From contig JAFTWQ010000037.1 in the NCBI GenBank assembly GCA_017465225.1, positions 1 to 51,980 on the forward strand: a stretch of DNA of 51,980 nt. The letters run 5' to 3'. A program made the translations under genes and the position numbers. The stretch comes from Bacteroidales bacterium. Its GTDB lineage: Bacteria; Bacteroidota; Bacteroidia; Bacteroidales; UBA932. Below are positions 32,457 to 41,345 of this stretch, in pieces (positions within the stretch are counted from its first letter, which is position 1; every line of letters begins with the position of its first letter). The notes beneath the pieces were generated by a model, which ran no database searches, was not told where the DNA came from, and saw only the letters and a list, made by a program, of their open reading frames with translations.

Positions 32457-33890
32457 ATGAAAAGAGGTATTTTGATTGCTTTGCTTTCCGCACTTGCCGG
32501 AGGGCTGACAGCTTATGCTGTAGTGAATGTTATGACAAAACCGCAGGTGCAGACTGTCCAGTCAGTTGACGGAGCGCAGTTCAGGACTGTCAGTCTGTCA
32601 CATGACAACTGGCCGGACTTCACATATGCGGCAGAATCTGCCGTTGATGCCGTCGTATATGTAAAGGTGGTTTCGACACAGACACAGCAGCAGGCTCCTA
32701 GCTCCATCTTCGACTTCTTCTTCGGATTCCCGGAAGGGGGAGCGCCGCAGCAGCGTGAAAGGGTCGGCAGCGGTTCGGGTGTCATCATCCGTGAAGACGG
32801 ATATATCGTGACCAACAACCATGTCATTGACGGTGCCACCAGAATCGAGGTGACGCTAAACAACAACCAGACATATCCCGCAACCCTTGTCGGAACCGAC
32901 CCTGCAACCGATGTCGCTCTCCTTAAGATCGAGGCTTCAGGTCTTCCGATCATTCCTTTCGGAGATTCGGACAAGCTCCGTCTCGGAGAATGGGTAATCG
33001 CCATCGGATCGCCATATGATCTCCGTTCGACAATCACAGCGGGAATCGTCAGTGCAAAGGGCCGTTCGATGCCTAACTATACAGGTGAATTCAAGATCGA
33101 ATCCTTCATCCAGACCGATGCTGCCGTAAATCCTGGAAACAGCGGCGGCGCACTCGTGGACAAGGCCGGTAACCTTGTGGGTATCAATACCGCCATCATA
33201 TCGCAGACTGGCTCATATGCGGGCTATTCGTTCGCCGTGCCATCGAACATCGTAAAGAAGATCGCTTACGATCTCATGGACTTCGGAAGCGTTAAGAGAG
33301 CGGTACTTGGCATCTCGATGAAGCCGATTGACGATAAAATCGCTGACGATTTGAAACTTTCTTCAAGAAACGGCGTATATATAAGCGAGGTTTCCAAGAG
33401 CGGAGCAGCAGACAAGGCCGGTGTAAAGGCCGGTGATGTGCTCATCGCTATTGACTCGACAAAGATCACCACTCCGGCATCCGTACAGGAAGCGGTCAGC
33501 AGATTCTCTCCTGGAGACACTGCTGTGCTGACAGTCATCAGAGACGGAAAGGAGCTCTCGCTTGATGTGACATTCAAGGGTACATCGCAGGAGAACGGCA
33601 CTTTGTCGGACGACGGTTCTGTCGCATTCTACGGTTCGTCAATCAAGGCGGCTGATGAAGAGGCCCTTGCCAAGTTCGGCATAAAGAGCGGCGTGCAGAT
33701 CGTTGAGCTTGGTCCTGGAAAACTCATGGAGGCCGGTGCTGTGGAAGGATTCATCATCCAGTATGTGAATGACCACCCTGTAAAGACTCCTCAGGAAGTG
33801 ATTGACATCGTCAAGAAGTCGAAGAGAACAGTCTTCATCGAGGGTATCACTCCTTCAGGAAGAACAGGTTATTTCGGCTTCGGTGTATAG
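32457..33890 (+). CDS. degP: DegP/HtrA-family periplasmic serine protease
   Basis: A 477-residue envelope chaperone-protease that degrades misfolded exported proteins. The N-terminal hydrophobic stretch (about 5-25) is a signal or anchor. The catalytic triad is His122 in VTNNHVI, Asp152 in DPATDVALL and Ser229 in NPGNSGGA. A first PDZ domain (about 275-370, GVYISEVSKSGAADKAGVKAGD) is typical; a second, shorter one (about 390-475) is divergent. It is the first gene of degP-rpoD-argS (25 and -1 nt gaps), so envelope stress and sigma factor expression may be linked by co-transcription. Confidence 0.93.
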   Translation: MKRGILIALLSALAGGLTAYAVVNVMTKPQVQTVQSVDGAQFRTVSLSHDNWPDFTYAAESAVDAVVYVKVVSTQTQQQAPSSIFDFFFGFPEGGAPQQRERVGSGSGVIIREDGYIVTNNHVIDGATRIEVTLNNNQTYPATLVGTDPATDVALLKIEASGLPIIPFGDSDKLRLGEWVIAIGSPYDLRSTITAGIVSAKGRSMPNYTGEFKIESFIQTDAAVNPGNSGGALVDKAGNLVGINTAIISQTGSYAGYSFAVPSNIVKKIAYDLMDFGSVKRAVLGISMKPIDDKIADDLKLSSRNGVYISEVSKSGAADKAGVKAGDVLIAIDSTKITTPASVQEAVSRFSPGDTAVLTVIRDGKELSLDVTFKGTSQENGTLSDDGSVAFYGSSIKAADEEALAKFGIKSGVQIVELGPGKLMEAGAVEGFIIQYVNDHPVKTPQEVIDIVKKSKRTVFIEGITPSGRTGYFGFGV

Positions 33891-33915
33891 AAGAAGGAAA
33901 ACTTAAATTATACGA

Positions 33916-34776
33916 ATGAGACAGTTAAAGATTACAAAATCAATTACCAACCGCGAGAGTGCATCGCTCGACAAGTATCTTCAGGAGATCGGACGAGAGG
34001 AACTCATCACTGTTGAGGAAGAGGTGGAGCTTGCCCAGAGGATCCGTAAAGGAGACCAGCAGGCTCTTGAAAAACTGACAAGGGCGAACCTCCGATTCGT
34101 GGTGTCTGTCGCAAAGCAGTACCAGAATCAGGGCCTCAGCCTTCCGGACCTTATCAACGAGGGTAACCTCGGTCTGATCAAGGCAGCCGAGAAGTTCGAT
34201 GAGACCCGAGGCTTCAAGTTCATTTCATATGCCGTGTGGTGGATCCGCCAGTCGATCCTTCAGGCTCTTGCAGAGCAGTCCAGGATTGTACGTCTTCCGC
34301 TCAACCAGGTAGGCTCGTTGAACAAGATCAACAAGGCACTCCAGAAGTTCGAGCAGGAGAATGAGCGTATGCCGTCAAGCGAGGAGCTTTCGGAGATGAT
34401 CGATGTGCCGAAGGACAAGATCGCGGATACCCTCCGCGTGTCAGGACGCCATGTGTCGGTTGACGCACCTTTCGTCGAGGGTGAGGACAACAGCCTCCTC
34501 GATGTGCTCGTGAACAATGATTCTCCGAGCGCAGACCGCGGACTCGTGAACGAGTCTCTCAACAAGGAGATCGAGAGAGCGCTTTCTACTCTTGCTACAA
34601 GAGAGAGGGAGATCATCAAGTCGTTCTTCGGAATCGGCTGCCAGGAGATGACCCTCGAGGAGATCGGAGAGCGTTTCGGACTGACAAGGGAGCGCGTACG
34701 CCAGATCAAGGAGAAGGCGATCCGCAAGCTCAAGAACAATTCAAGAAGCAAACTTTTGAAAAGCTATTTAGGATAA
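33916..34776 (+). CDS. rpoD: Primary sigma factor RpoD, Bacteroidetes type
   Basis: A 286-residue sigma-70 factor. Region 1.2 starts [16 protein letters not shown]; region 2 has [31 protein letters not shown] and the -10 recognition segment [18 protein letters not shown]; region 3 follows; region 4.2 is [20 protein letters not shown], the HTH for the -35 element. Region 1.1 and the long non-conserved insert of proteobacterial RpoD are absent, as in Bacteroides sigma-ABfr. Its promoters have a -7 TAnnTTTG box, consistent with the many boxes seen in this window. Its stop overlaps the argS start by one base. Confidence 0.95.
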   Translation: MRQLKITKSITNRESASLDKYLQEIGREELITVEEEVELAQRIRKGDQQALEKLTRANLRFVVSVAKQYQNQGLSLPDLINEGNLGLIKAAEKFDETRGFKFISYAVWWIRQSILQALAEQSRIVRLPLNQVGSLNKINKALQKFEQENERMPSSEELSEMIDVPKDKIADTLRVSGRHVSVDAPFVEGEDNSLLDVLVNNDSPSADRGLVNESLNKEIERALSTLATREREIIKSFFGIGCQEMTLEEIGERFGLTRERVRQIKEKAIRKLKNNSRSKLLKSYLG

Positions 34777-36566
34777 TGACTCCAGAAACATTCATCATAG
34801 CTAAAGCGTCTGAAGCAATTCAGGCGCTTTACGGCGTTGAAGTACCGGCTGCACAGCTCCAGGTACAGGTTACACGCAAGGAATTCGAGGGTGACTATAC
34901 ATTGGTGGTCTTCCCTCTTTTGAAAGTATCAAAGACAACTCCGGAGAATACAGGAAATGCAATAGGAGAGTGGCTCAAGGCAAATGTTGCCGAGATCGCG
35001 GCTTACAATACCGTGAAGGGCTTCCTCAACATATCATTCTCGGAGGTATATTGGAACAATGTATTCGCCGAGATCGCGGCTGCAGAGGATTTCGGACAGC
35101 TCGCTCCTACCGGCAGGACAATCATGGTTGAGTATTCTTCACCGAACACCAACAAGCCTCTCCATCTCGGACATATCCGTAACAACCTTCTCGGATGGTC
35201 TGTTGCAAAGCTCCTCGAGGTATGCGGACATAATGTGATGAAGGTCAATCTCGTGAATGACCGTGGTATCCATATCTGCAAGTCCATGTATGCATGGAAG
35301 GTGCTCGGAAACGGCGAGACCCCTCAGTCAAGCGGAAAGAAGGGTGACCACCTCGTGGGAGACTACTATGTGGCATTCAACAACCTCTATAAGAAGGAAG
35401 TCGACGAGCTTGTTGCCGGCGGCATGAGCAAGGAGGATGCAGAGAAGAATGCACCTTCTCTCAAGGCTGCGCAGGAGATGCTCTTCAAGTGGGAGAACGG
35501 AGATGCAGAGGTTGTGGAGCTCTGGAAGACCATGAACGGTTGGGTTTACGAGGGATTCGACAAGACATATGCCGACCTCGGAATCAGCTTCGACAGGACT
35601 TACTATGAGTCACAGACATACCTTTTCGGAAAGGCTCTCGTTCAGAAGGGACTTGATGCAGGTATCTTCGAGAAGCAGGAAGACGGATCTGTATGGTGTG
35701 ACCTTACAGCGGACGGCCTCGACAGGAAGCTTCTTCTCCGTGGCGACGGAACTTCGGTATATATGACCCAGGATCTCGGAACAGCGGAGCAGCGTTTCGC
35801 TGAGTACAGCCTCGACGAGCATATCTATGTTGTAGGTAACGAGCAGAACTACCATTTCCAGGTGCTCAAGCTCATCCTCGGAAAGCTCGGATTCGACTGG
35901 GCAGACAGCATCTATCACCTCTCATACGGAATGGTGGAGCTTCCTGAAGGCAAGATGAAGTCACGCGAGGGAACGGTCGTTGATGCTGACGACCTTATCG
36001 CTGGCATGTACAATACAGCAAAGGAGACATCTCTCGAGCTCGGTAAGATCGACAACCTCAGCGAGGAGGAGCAGGACGCTCTCTTCAAGATGATCAGCCT
36101 TGGTGCGCTGAAGTATTTCATCCTGAAGGTGGATCCGAAGAAGACAATGCTCTTCGATCCGAAGGAGTCAATCGACTTCAACGGCAACACGGGTCCGTTC
36201 ATCCAGTACACCCATGCGCGTATCAAGTCAATTCTCCGCAAGGCTGACGAGAAGGGTATCGCTCATGCTGCAGATGCAGTCAAGGCTGACTCGGAGCTCA
36301 CTCCAAAGGAAGTGCGTATCATCAAGATCCTCAACACATTCCCTGCAAAGGTCGCAGAGGCCGGCGCTGCTCATTCACCAGCATTGATCGCAAACTATGC
36401 ATATGAGCTTGCCAAGGAGTTCAACCAGTATTACCATGACACTCCTATCCTCCGCGAAGAGAATCAGGCGCTTCTCCAGTATCGCCTTGTCCTTGTCGAG
36501 ACCATCGCAAAGATCCTCACCAAGGCCATGTCGATCCTCGGCATCACGCTTCCTGAAAGAATGTAA
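34776..36566 (+). CDS. argS: Arginyl-tRNA synthetase
   Basis: A 596-residue class Ia synthetase. The N-terminal Add-1 domain for the D-loop of tRNA-Arg is residues 1-90. The HIGH-type motif is SSPNTNKPLHLGHIRNN (about 125-140), the KMSKS equivalent is KMKSREGTVV, and the C-terminal DALR anticodon-binding domain ends at SILGITLPERM. Start coupling by TAATG to rpoD is unusual and means the sigma factor and this synthetase share a transcript. A strong terminator at 36601-36650 follows. Confidence 0.95.
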   Translation: MTPETFIIAKASEAIQALYGVEVPAAQLQVQVTRKEFEGDYTLVVFPLLKVSKTTPENTGNAIGEWLKANVAEIAAYNTVKGFLNISFSEVYWNNVFAEIAAAEDFGQLAPTGRTIMVEYSSPNTNKPLHLGHIRNNLLGWSVAKLLEVCGHNVMKVNLVNDRGIHICKSMYAWKVLGNGETPQSSGKKGDHLVGDYYVAFNNLYKKEVDELVAGGMSKEDAEKNAPSLKAAQEMLFKWENGDAEVVELWKTMNGWVYEGFDKTYADLGISFDRTYYESQTYLFGKALVQKGLDAGIFEKQEDGSVWCDLTADGLDRKLLLRGDGTSVYMTQDLGTAEQRFAEYSLDEHIYVVGNEQNYHFQVLKLILGKLGFDWADSIYHLSYGMVELPEGKMKSREGTVVDADDLIAGMYNTAKETSLELGKIDNLSEEEQDALFKMISLGALKYFILKVDPKKTMLFDPKESIDFNGNTGPFIQYTHARIKSILRKADEKGIAHAADAVKADSELTPKEVRIIKILNTFPAKVAEAGAAHSPALIANYAYELAKEFNQYYHDTPILREENQALLQYRLVLVETIAKILTKAMSILGITLPERM

Positions 36567-36600
36567 ACCTCTCCTTTCGTGCTTTTGAAAGGTGAAAATA

Positions 36601-36687
36601 CGGCCGAAAGAACAGAAATGCGCGTTTTTGTTCTTTCGACCGTCTTTTTTGATGTTGAAAGCACGAAATCAGGCCTTTTTGTGCTTT
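36601..36687. terminator. Terminator hairpins between argS and the MutS-like gene
   Basis: CGGCCGAAAGAACA (36601-36614) pairs with TGTTCTTTCGACCG (36629-36642) with one mismatch and is followed by TCTTTTTT. A second hairpin, AAAGCAC (36658-36664) with GTGCTTT (36681-36687), would end the minus-strand operon. The phrase GTGCTTTTGA recurs at 36579-36588, inside a possible CCTTTC/GAAAGG hairpin. Confidence 0.75.
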
Positions 36688-36696
36688 TGAATCAGA

Positions 36697-38298
36697 TTAT
36701 AATGATATCGAATCCATGTTTGCGCTGACTTTCAGGGTGTTGGATTCGGCGTTCCGGATGATTTCGTCCGGATATCCGCAGTTCTTCAGGATGGATATGG
36801 CGTTCCTGGTGTATTCGACGCCGGGGGTGAGCCTGTAGTTGAATACTAGCTTGCCGTCATGCATGCTTTCGCTGAAATGATATGTGTCTAGGGTCTCGCG
36901 GAAAGATCTGGCGAGCTCGATGTCATGTGTCGAGACCAGTACGTATGTCCCGTCCAGAGCGGACAGATATCTGATTACTGCATCGGCAATGGAGATGCGC
37001 TCAATGGTGTTTGTGCCTTTGAATATCTCGTCTATCAGCACGATGTCCATGAGACCGTTGTTCTTTGTGCGGCATCTGTCAATGATGGATTTGATCCGGA
37101 GAGCCTCGCTGTAATAGTAGCTTCTGCCTTCCCCGATGTCATCGGATACTGAAAGTACGGTATGGAGCCTGCTGTATGGCATTTCCAGGGTTGTCGCGAA
37201 GCATGTCCCGAGAGCATAGGAAGCGGCAATGTTGATGCCGATTGTCTTCAGGAAGGATGATTTTCCGGACATGTTCGATCCGGTGATTATCACGGACTTG
37301 TCGATGGATATGCTGTTTGCGACGCAGCCGTCTATCAGAGGATGGCTCATGTCTTCGATGTGCAGATCCAGCCTGTTACGGTCAAATATCGGGCGCGACC
37401 ATCTCATCCTTTCCGAATCCATCCATCGTCTCAAAGATGCTATAGAATAGGACGTGTCCCATTCTCCAATGTATCCGATAAGCCTTCTTGCGCTTCCGCT
37501 GATGTCTTCGATATCCTTCAGGATGGCATAGGTGTATAATGGCTCGACAAGAAAGATCATCTTGCCTAGCTCGATGAGTGAATTGAACACCATCATCAGG
37601 TCAGACTCCATTACCCTGCCCATTCCGAATATGCTTATCTTCCTGCTTAATGCTGACATCTCATCCGTCTGACGCTTCACGTCTCCAAATGTGCCTTCCG
37701 GGGTGAGTGACGATAGCTTTACAGATGCCTTCCGGAGCTTCTCCAGCTGGACGAGAGGACGGAGATAAACCTCGACATATGTCTTGTTCCAGAAATGTAC
37801 CGCAGCGTTGGCTATGGCCAGCATGACGGATATGATTATGGCAAATGCAGGGGGCAGGAATATCCATGATGAGACGATCGCTGCGATTTCTCCGGCAAGA
37901 AGCAGACGGAAGAATCTGTGGTATCTGCTGAGGCTGACCTTCATGCCCAAAAGGTGCCTTACTGCATCTCCTTTGCGTCCGGCCAGGTCTGACAATGAGG
38001 ATTCCACGTCTTTTCTGAACTTTTCATCGGAATCGATTCTTTCAGCAGTCAGCTCTCTTTCATCTGCATAGGGGTCAACGTTCATGTGGTGCAGCTTGCT
38101 GTACAGGAGCATTTCCCCGACGGGTGTTATGCATCTGTCGGCAAAATCAAACAGGTCGTCCATGTCGAGATCTTTCCATTCGGATTCATCAAGACAGCAA
38201 GGCCCTTCATGGAAAAGGTCATGGTATGTCCTGATGTCGCGGATCTCGGACAGGTCCGTCTTCAGTTTTCCGTATTCTATGCTGCTCTGCCGGCTCAT
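36697..38298 (-). CDS. Membrane-associated MutS-like ATPase lacking mismatch-recognition domains
   Basis: A 533-residue protein. The C-terminal ATPase domain is clearly of the MutS family: Walker A TGSNMSGKSSFLKTIG (about residue 345), Walker B VLIDEIFKGTNTIER and LVSTHDIELA. The N-terminal third corresponds to MutS core helices (lever domain), not the mismatch-binding domain I or connector domain II. Residues about 125-175 hold one or two membrane helices (LLLAGEIAAIVSSWIFLPPAFAIIISVMLAI), so it is anchored to the inner membrane. Such MutS-like proteins occur in Bacteroidetes with unknown function; a role in standard mismatch repair is not supported. It is last in an operon with MsrA. Confidence 0.75.
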   Translation of the reverse strand: MSRQSSIEYGKLKTDLSEIRDIRTYHDLFHEGPCCLDESEWKDLDMDDLFDFADRCITPVGEMLLYSKLHHMNVDPYADERELTAERIDSDEKFRKDVESSLSDLAGRKGDAVRHLLGMKVSLSRYHRFFRLLLAGEIAAIVSSWIFLPPAFAIIISVMLAIANAAVHFWNKTYVEVYLRPLVQLEKLRKASVKLSSLTPEGTFGDVKRQTDEMSALSRKISIFGMGRVMESDLMMVFNSLIELGKMIFLVEPLYTYAILKDIEDISGSARRLIGYIGEWDTSYSIASLRRWMDSERMRWSRPIFDRNRLDLHIEDMSHPLIDGCVANSISIDKSVIITGSNMSGKSSFLKTIGINIAASYALGTCFATTLEMPYSRLHTVLSVSDDIGEGRSYYYSEALRIKSIIDRCRTKNNGLMDIVLIDEIFKGTNTIERISIADAVIRYLSALDGTYVLVSTHDIELARSFRETLDTYHFSESMHDGKLVFNYRLTPGVEYTRNAISILKNCGYPDEIIRNAESNTLKVSANMDSISL

Positions 38299-38302
38299 GG
38301 GA

Positions 38303-38809
38303 TCATTTTCTTGCTTTCCTTGCGAACTCGAACAGTTCGAGGGGGAGGTGGCAGTATCCGTCCGGATTGTTTTCGAGATAGTCCTGGTGATAGTCTTCAG
38401 CCCGGTAGAAATTCTTCAGCGGTTCCAGCTCTACCACAAGAGGGCTTTCATACTGTCTTCCGATTTCATCATAGATCTTCTTTATGCATGGGAGTTCCTC
38501 TGCGTCAGTATAATATATCCCCGTACGGTATCTGGTGCCGACGTCTTCACCCTGCCTGTTGAGGCTTGTCGGGTCTATGGCCCTGAAGAACATGCGTACC
38601 AGGAATTCAAGATCTATGACGTCGTTGTCGTATTCAACGTGTACGGTCTCGGCATATCCGGTAGTGTCGGTGTATACCTGCCTGTATGTCGGATCTGGCG
38701 TGCTGCCGTTGGCATAGCCGGTTTCGGTGAACGTCACACCTTCGATCTGCTTGAAGAAATGCTCCGTTCCCCAGAAACATCCTCCGGCGAAATATATGCT
38801 CTTTATCAT
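38303..38809 (-). CDS. msrA: Peptide methionine sulfoxide reductase MsrA
   Basis: A 168-residue enzyme that reduces methionine-S-sulfoxide in proteins. Start chosen at the ATG at 38809, which overlaps the stop of the small membrane gene by four bases (ATGA); a longer frame extends back inside that gene. The catalytic Cys is in GGCFWGTEHFF (residue 11). QVYTDTTGYAETVHVEYD and DYHQDYLENNP are family motifs. No resolving MsrB is fused. It precedes the MutS-like ATPase by 4 nt. Confidence 0.95.
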   Translation of the reverse strand: MIKSIYFAGGCFWGTEHFFKQIEGVTFTETGYANGSTPDPTYRQVYTDTTGYAETVHVEYDNDVIDLEFLVRMFFRAIDPTSLNRQGEDVGTRYRTGIYYTDAEELPCIKKIYDEIGRQYESPLVVELEPLKNFYRAEDYHQDYLENNPDGYCHLPLELFEFARKARK

Positions 38810-39003
38810 TTTTCCTGGTTTTTCCTGTACTCCTTGTAGTAGACAAATGGAACCACTGCGGAGAGGACTGCGCAGATAAGCGCAAGGATGACGCGGAATG
38901 TGAATTCGCCTGCCCTCATGTAGGTCATGCAGCCTGTCCATCCCCAGAATACTGCCAGAACCGTGAAGATGACGCAGGCAGTGATGAGATTTTTCTTGCT
39001 CAT
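38806..39003 (-). CDS. Small two-helix membrane protein upstream of msrA
   Basis: A 65-residue protein with helices at about 6-23 and 37-56 (ITACVIFTVLAVFWGW and VILALICAVLSAVVPFVYYK) and a basic end (KEYRKNQEK). The last four bases overlap the msrA start, showing translational coupling. No family recognised. It is driven by a TATCTTTG box at 39031-39038, so it heads the operon and may help locate MsrA or the MutS-like ATPase at the membrane. Confidence 0.6.
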   Translation of the reverse strand: MSKKNLITACVIFTVLAVFWGWTGCMTYMRAGEFTFRVILALICAVLSAVVPFVYYKEYRKNQEK

Positions 39004-39030
39004 ATATTATTCGCTTTGATGTAAGTATCG

Positions 39031-39038
39031 CAAAGATA
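39031..39038 (-). promoter_or_regulatory. TAnnTTTG -7 box for the small-membrane/msrA/MutS-like operon
   Basis: TATCTTTG on the minus strand, 27 nt before the start; it lies 12 nt from the divergent ygiQ box, so the two promoters overlap. Confidence 0.55.
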
Positions 39039-39050
39039 GAAAATATTGAC

Positions 39051-39058
39051 TACTTTTG
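39051..39058 (+). promoter_or_regulatory. TAnnTTTG -7 box for the YgiQ-family gene
   Basis: TACTTTTG just before the coding region. ATG codons follow at 39061, 39067 and 39088, so the leader is very short whichever is used. Confidence 0.5.
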
Positions 39059-39066
39059 CCATGATT

Positions 39067-40797
39067 ATGGCAGAAGACAATTCATATATGATTCCGACCT
39101 CTATCAAGGAGGTCAAGGCATTGGGATGGGATTACATAGATGTGATCCTCTTTACCGGTGATGCGTTCATCGATCATCCTTCCTTTGGAACGGCTGTCAT
39201 TGCCCGCTGGCTCCAGAAACATGGATACAGGGTGGCGGTAGTGCCGCAGCCGAACTGGCGTGACGATCTCCGTGATTTCCGCAAGCTGGGAGCGCCTAGA
39301 CTTTATTTCGGCGTGAACAGCGGTGCGATGGATTCGATGGTCAATCATTATACAGCGGCCAAGCGTCTGCGCTCGGACGATGCATATACTCCGGAAGGCA
39401 AGGCGGGCCAGAGACCTGATTATGCGGTCACGGTCTATACGAGGATACTGAAGGAAATCTACCCGGACATACCGGTCGTGATCGGCGGCATCGAGGCTTC
39501 GCTCAGGCGTGTGACCCATTATGACTATTGGCAGGACTGCCTGAAACCTTCGATTCTTGTGGACAGCGGCGCGGACTGGCTGTGCTACGGAATGGGGGAG
39601 AGGACGATGATCGAATTCACCAGGGCCATCGAGGCAGGCAGAAATCTCAGCGACATAAGGAAGATACCGCAGCTGGGCTTCTATATGGACGGAAAATGCA
39701 GGCTGAAGGACGCCGTGATCCTGAATTCATACGAGCGCTGCTGCAAGGACAAGGTGGCGTTCGCCGAGAATTTCCACGTGGTCGAGACATATGCCAACAT
39801 GCTCCAGCCTCCGGTCCTTGTCGAGCCGGTAGGCAAGGGATATGTGCAGATCAACCCTACATGGCCGCCTGCGACGCAGGAAGAGATGGACTCTTTCTGG
39901 GATCTGCCTTATACGAAACTTCCACATCCCCGATATAAAGGGAAGCATATTCCCGCATTCGAGATGATCAAATTCTCCGTCAACACCCATCGCGGATGTT
40001 TCGGAGGCTGCAATTTCTGCACGATAGCTGCACATCAGGGAAAATTCATACAGTCGCGAAGCGAGGAATCCATCATCAGGGAGATCACGGCCCTCAACAA
40101 GCTTCCGGGCTTTGCCGGCAATATCTCTGATGTGGGCGCTCCTACGGCGAACATGTACGGAATGAAGGGAAAGGATCCGGAACTGTGTGCGAAATGCCGC
40201 CGCAAGTCCTGCCTTTTCCCGGGGCCATGCAGGAATATGGACCGTTCTCACGAGCGTCTGCTCAAGCTTTATGAGAGGATCGCGAAGGTGAAGGGCATAC
40301 GCCATGCATATATCGGCAGCGGCATCAGGTATGACCTTTTCCTCGATGAGAAGGGCTTTGTCGACGACACATCATATCCATATCTCAAGGAACTTATCCT
40401 CGAACATACTTCCGGCCGTCTTAAGGTGGCTCCTGAACATACGGAGGACTCGGTTCTGAAACTGATGGCGAAGCCTTCGTTCAGACTGTTCGAGCGTCTT
40501 CGTGTGGAGTTTGACAATATCGTCCGCAGCAGCGGCAGGAAATGCGAGCTCGTGCCGTATTTCATATCCGGTCATCCTGGGTGCGGAATGCGCGAGATGC
40601 AGCGTCTGGCCCGCAATCCTGCGCTGAAGGGACTTTATATGGATCAGGTGCAGGACTTCACCCCGACCCCTATGACGACCTCTTCGGTCATGTTCTATAC
40701 AGGTCTCGATCCGAAGAATCTTGATAAAGTGTTTGTCGAAAGGGACTTGGAAAGGAAGAAAGAGCAGAAATCCTTCTTCTTCCGTCGTGGCAAGTAG
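39067..40797 (+). CDS. YgiQ-family radical SAM protein
   Basis: A 576-residue iron-sulfur enzyme using S-adenosylmethionine radicals. The start is placed at the ATG at 39067, because the TTG at 39046 precedes the promoter box and the ATG at 39061 is two nt from it; 39088 is also possible. The N-terminal UPF0313 part has VILFTGDAFIDHPSFG, PQPNWRDDLRDFRKLG and SEASLRR-like text (GGIEASLRRVTHYDYW). The CxxxCxxC cluster site is in NTHRGCFGGCNFCTIAAHQG. Substrate and reaction are unknown for most YgiQ members. The gene is divergent from the msrA operon. Confidence 0.85.
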   Translation: MAEDNSYMIPTSIKEVKALGWDYIDVILFTGDAFIDHPSFGTAVIARWLQKHGYRVAVVPQPNWRDDLRDFRKLGAPRLYFGVNSGAMDSMVNHYTAAKRLRSDDAYTPEGKAGQRPDYAVTVYTRILKEIYPDIPVVIGGIEASLRRVTHYDYWQDCLKPSILVDSGADWLCYGMGERTMIEFTRAIEAGRNLSDIRKIPQLGFYMDGKCRLKDAVILNSYERCCKDKVAFAENFHVVETYANMLQPPVLVEPVGKGYVQINPTWPPATQEEMDSFWDLPYTKLPHPRYKGKHIPAFEMIKFSVNTHRGCFGGCNFCTIAAHQGKFIQSRSEESIIREITALNKLPGFAGNISDVGAPTANMYGMKGKDPELCAKCRRKSCLFPGPCRNMDRSHERLLKLYERIAKVKGIRHAYIGSGIRYDLFLDEKGFVDDTSYPYLKELILEHTSGRLKVAPEHTEDSVLKLMAKPSFRLFERLRVEFDNIVRSSGRKCELVPYFISGHPGCGMREMQRLARNPALKGLYMDQVQDFTPTPMTTSSVMFYTGLDPKNLDKVFVERDLERKKEQKSFFFRRGK

Positions 40798-40856
40798 ATT
40801 TATTTTCATAAAAAAAGTGCCTTCAATGTTGCTCAATTAAAAAAAATGTCCTACAA

Positions 40857-40878
40857 TTGCACCGTAATTCAAGTGCAA
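40857..40878. promoter_or_regulatory. TTGCAC-N10-GTGCAA inverted repeat upstream of the acidic protein gene
   Basis: TTGCAC (40857-40862) and GTGCAA (40873-40878) lie 23 nt before the ATG at 40901. No TAnnTTTG box is visible here, so this may be an operator or an RNA hairpin in the leader. Chance occurrence is possible. Confidence 0.3.
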
Positions 40879-40900
40879 CCAGAATAAAGTTATTATAGAT

Positions 40901-41248
40901 ATGTCAACAACACCAAAGAGGAGAGCGGTATGCAGTTATGAGAATATGTCGGAAGAGCTGGCAGCCGCATTTGCAGAGAAGTATCCTAAGGGATACAGCG
41001 ATTATTTCCCTGATCTTGTGAAGTATGACAAGCCTGACGGAACCAATTTCTATGCTGTTACAATAGAGATTCCGGATGCTATCTATCTCGTGAAGATCAA
41101 GGTAAAGACTGACGATGCCGAGGATCTCGAGCGCTGGCTTGACGGAGATGACGGTGATGATTCTGACGGAAATGATGGCGAGAGCCTTCCTGATGACAAC
41201 ATCTCGCAGTATTCAAACGGTGATGATGACGGCGCAGACGGTGAATAA
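40901..41248 (+). CDS. Acidic-tailed conserved hypothetical protein
   Basis: A 115-residue protein. The N-terminal two thirds is a compact domain (KRRAVCSYENMSEELAAAF, KYPKGYSDYFPDL, KYDKPDGTNFYAVTIEIPDAIYLVK) of a type I recognise in Bacteroidales as an uncharacterised family. The C-terminal 40 residues are almost all Asp, Gly, Asn and Ser (DGDDGDDSDGNDGESL). It is cytoplasmic, has no signal peptide, and stands alone between ygiQ and clcA with a terminator after it. Acidic tails can bind basic partners or divalent ions; its function is not known. Confidence 0.7.
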   Translation: MSTTPKRRAVCSYENMSEELAAAFAEKYPKGYSDYFPDLVKYDKPDGTNFYAVTIEIPDAIYLVKIKVKTDDAEDLERWLDGDDGDDSDGNDGESLPDDNISQYSNGDDDGADGE

Positions 41249-41268
41249 ACCATAAGAATGACCATATG

Positions 41269-41297
41269 ACCGACCGGAAACCCGGTCGGTTTTTTTT
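41269..41297 (+). terminator. Rho-independent terminator of the acidic protein gene
   Basis: ACCGACCGG (41269-41277) pairs exactly with CCGGTCGGT (41282-41290), 4-nt loop, followed by TTTTTTT. Confidence 0.9.
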
Positions 41298-41317
41298 GAC
41301 TGATGTTCCTATTTTCC

Positions 41318-41325
41318 TATCTTTG
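41318..41325 (+). promoter_or_regulatory. TAnnTTTG -7 box for the CLC gene
   Basis: TATCTTTG, 20 nt before the ATG at 41346. Confidence 0.55.
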
Positions 41326-41345
41326 CATATTCTGACCTGAAAGAC

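Noticed and set aside
36697-38298. Mismatch repair protein MutS
   Set aside because: Only the core and ATPase regions are present, with membrane helices; the mismatch-recognition domain is absent.
38810-38941. Upstream extension of the msrA frame
   Set aside because: It lies inside the small membrane protein gene in another frame; the ATGA overlap at 38806-38809 marks the true start.
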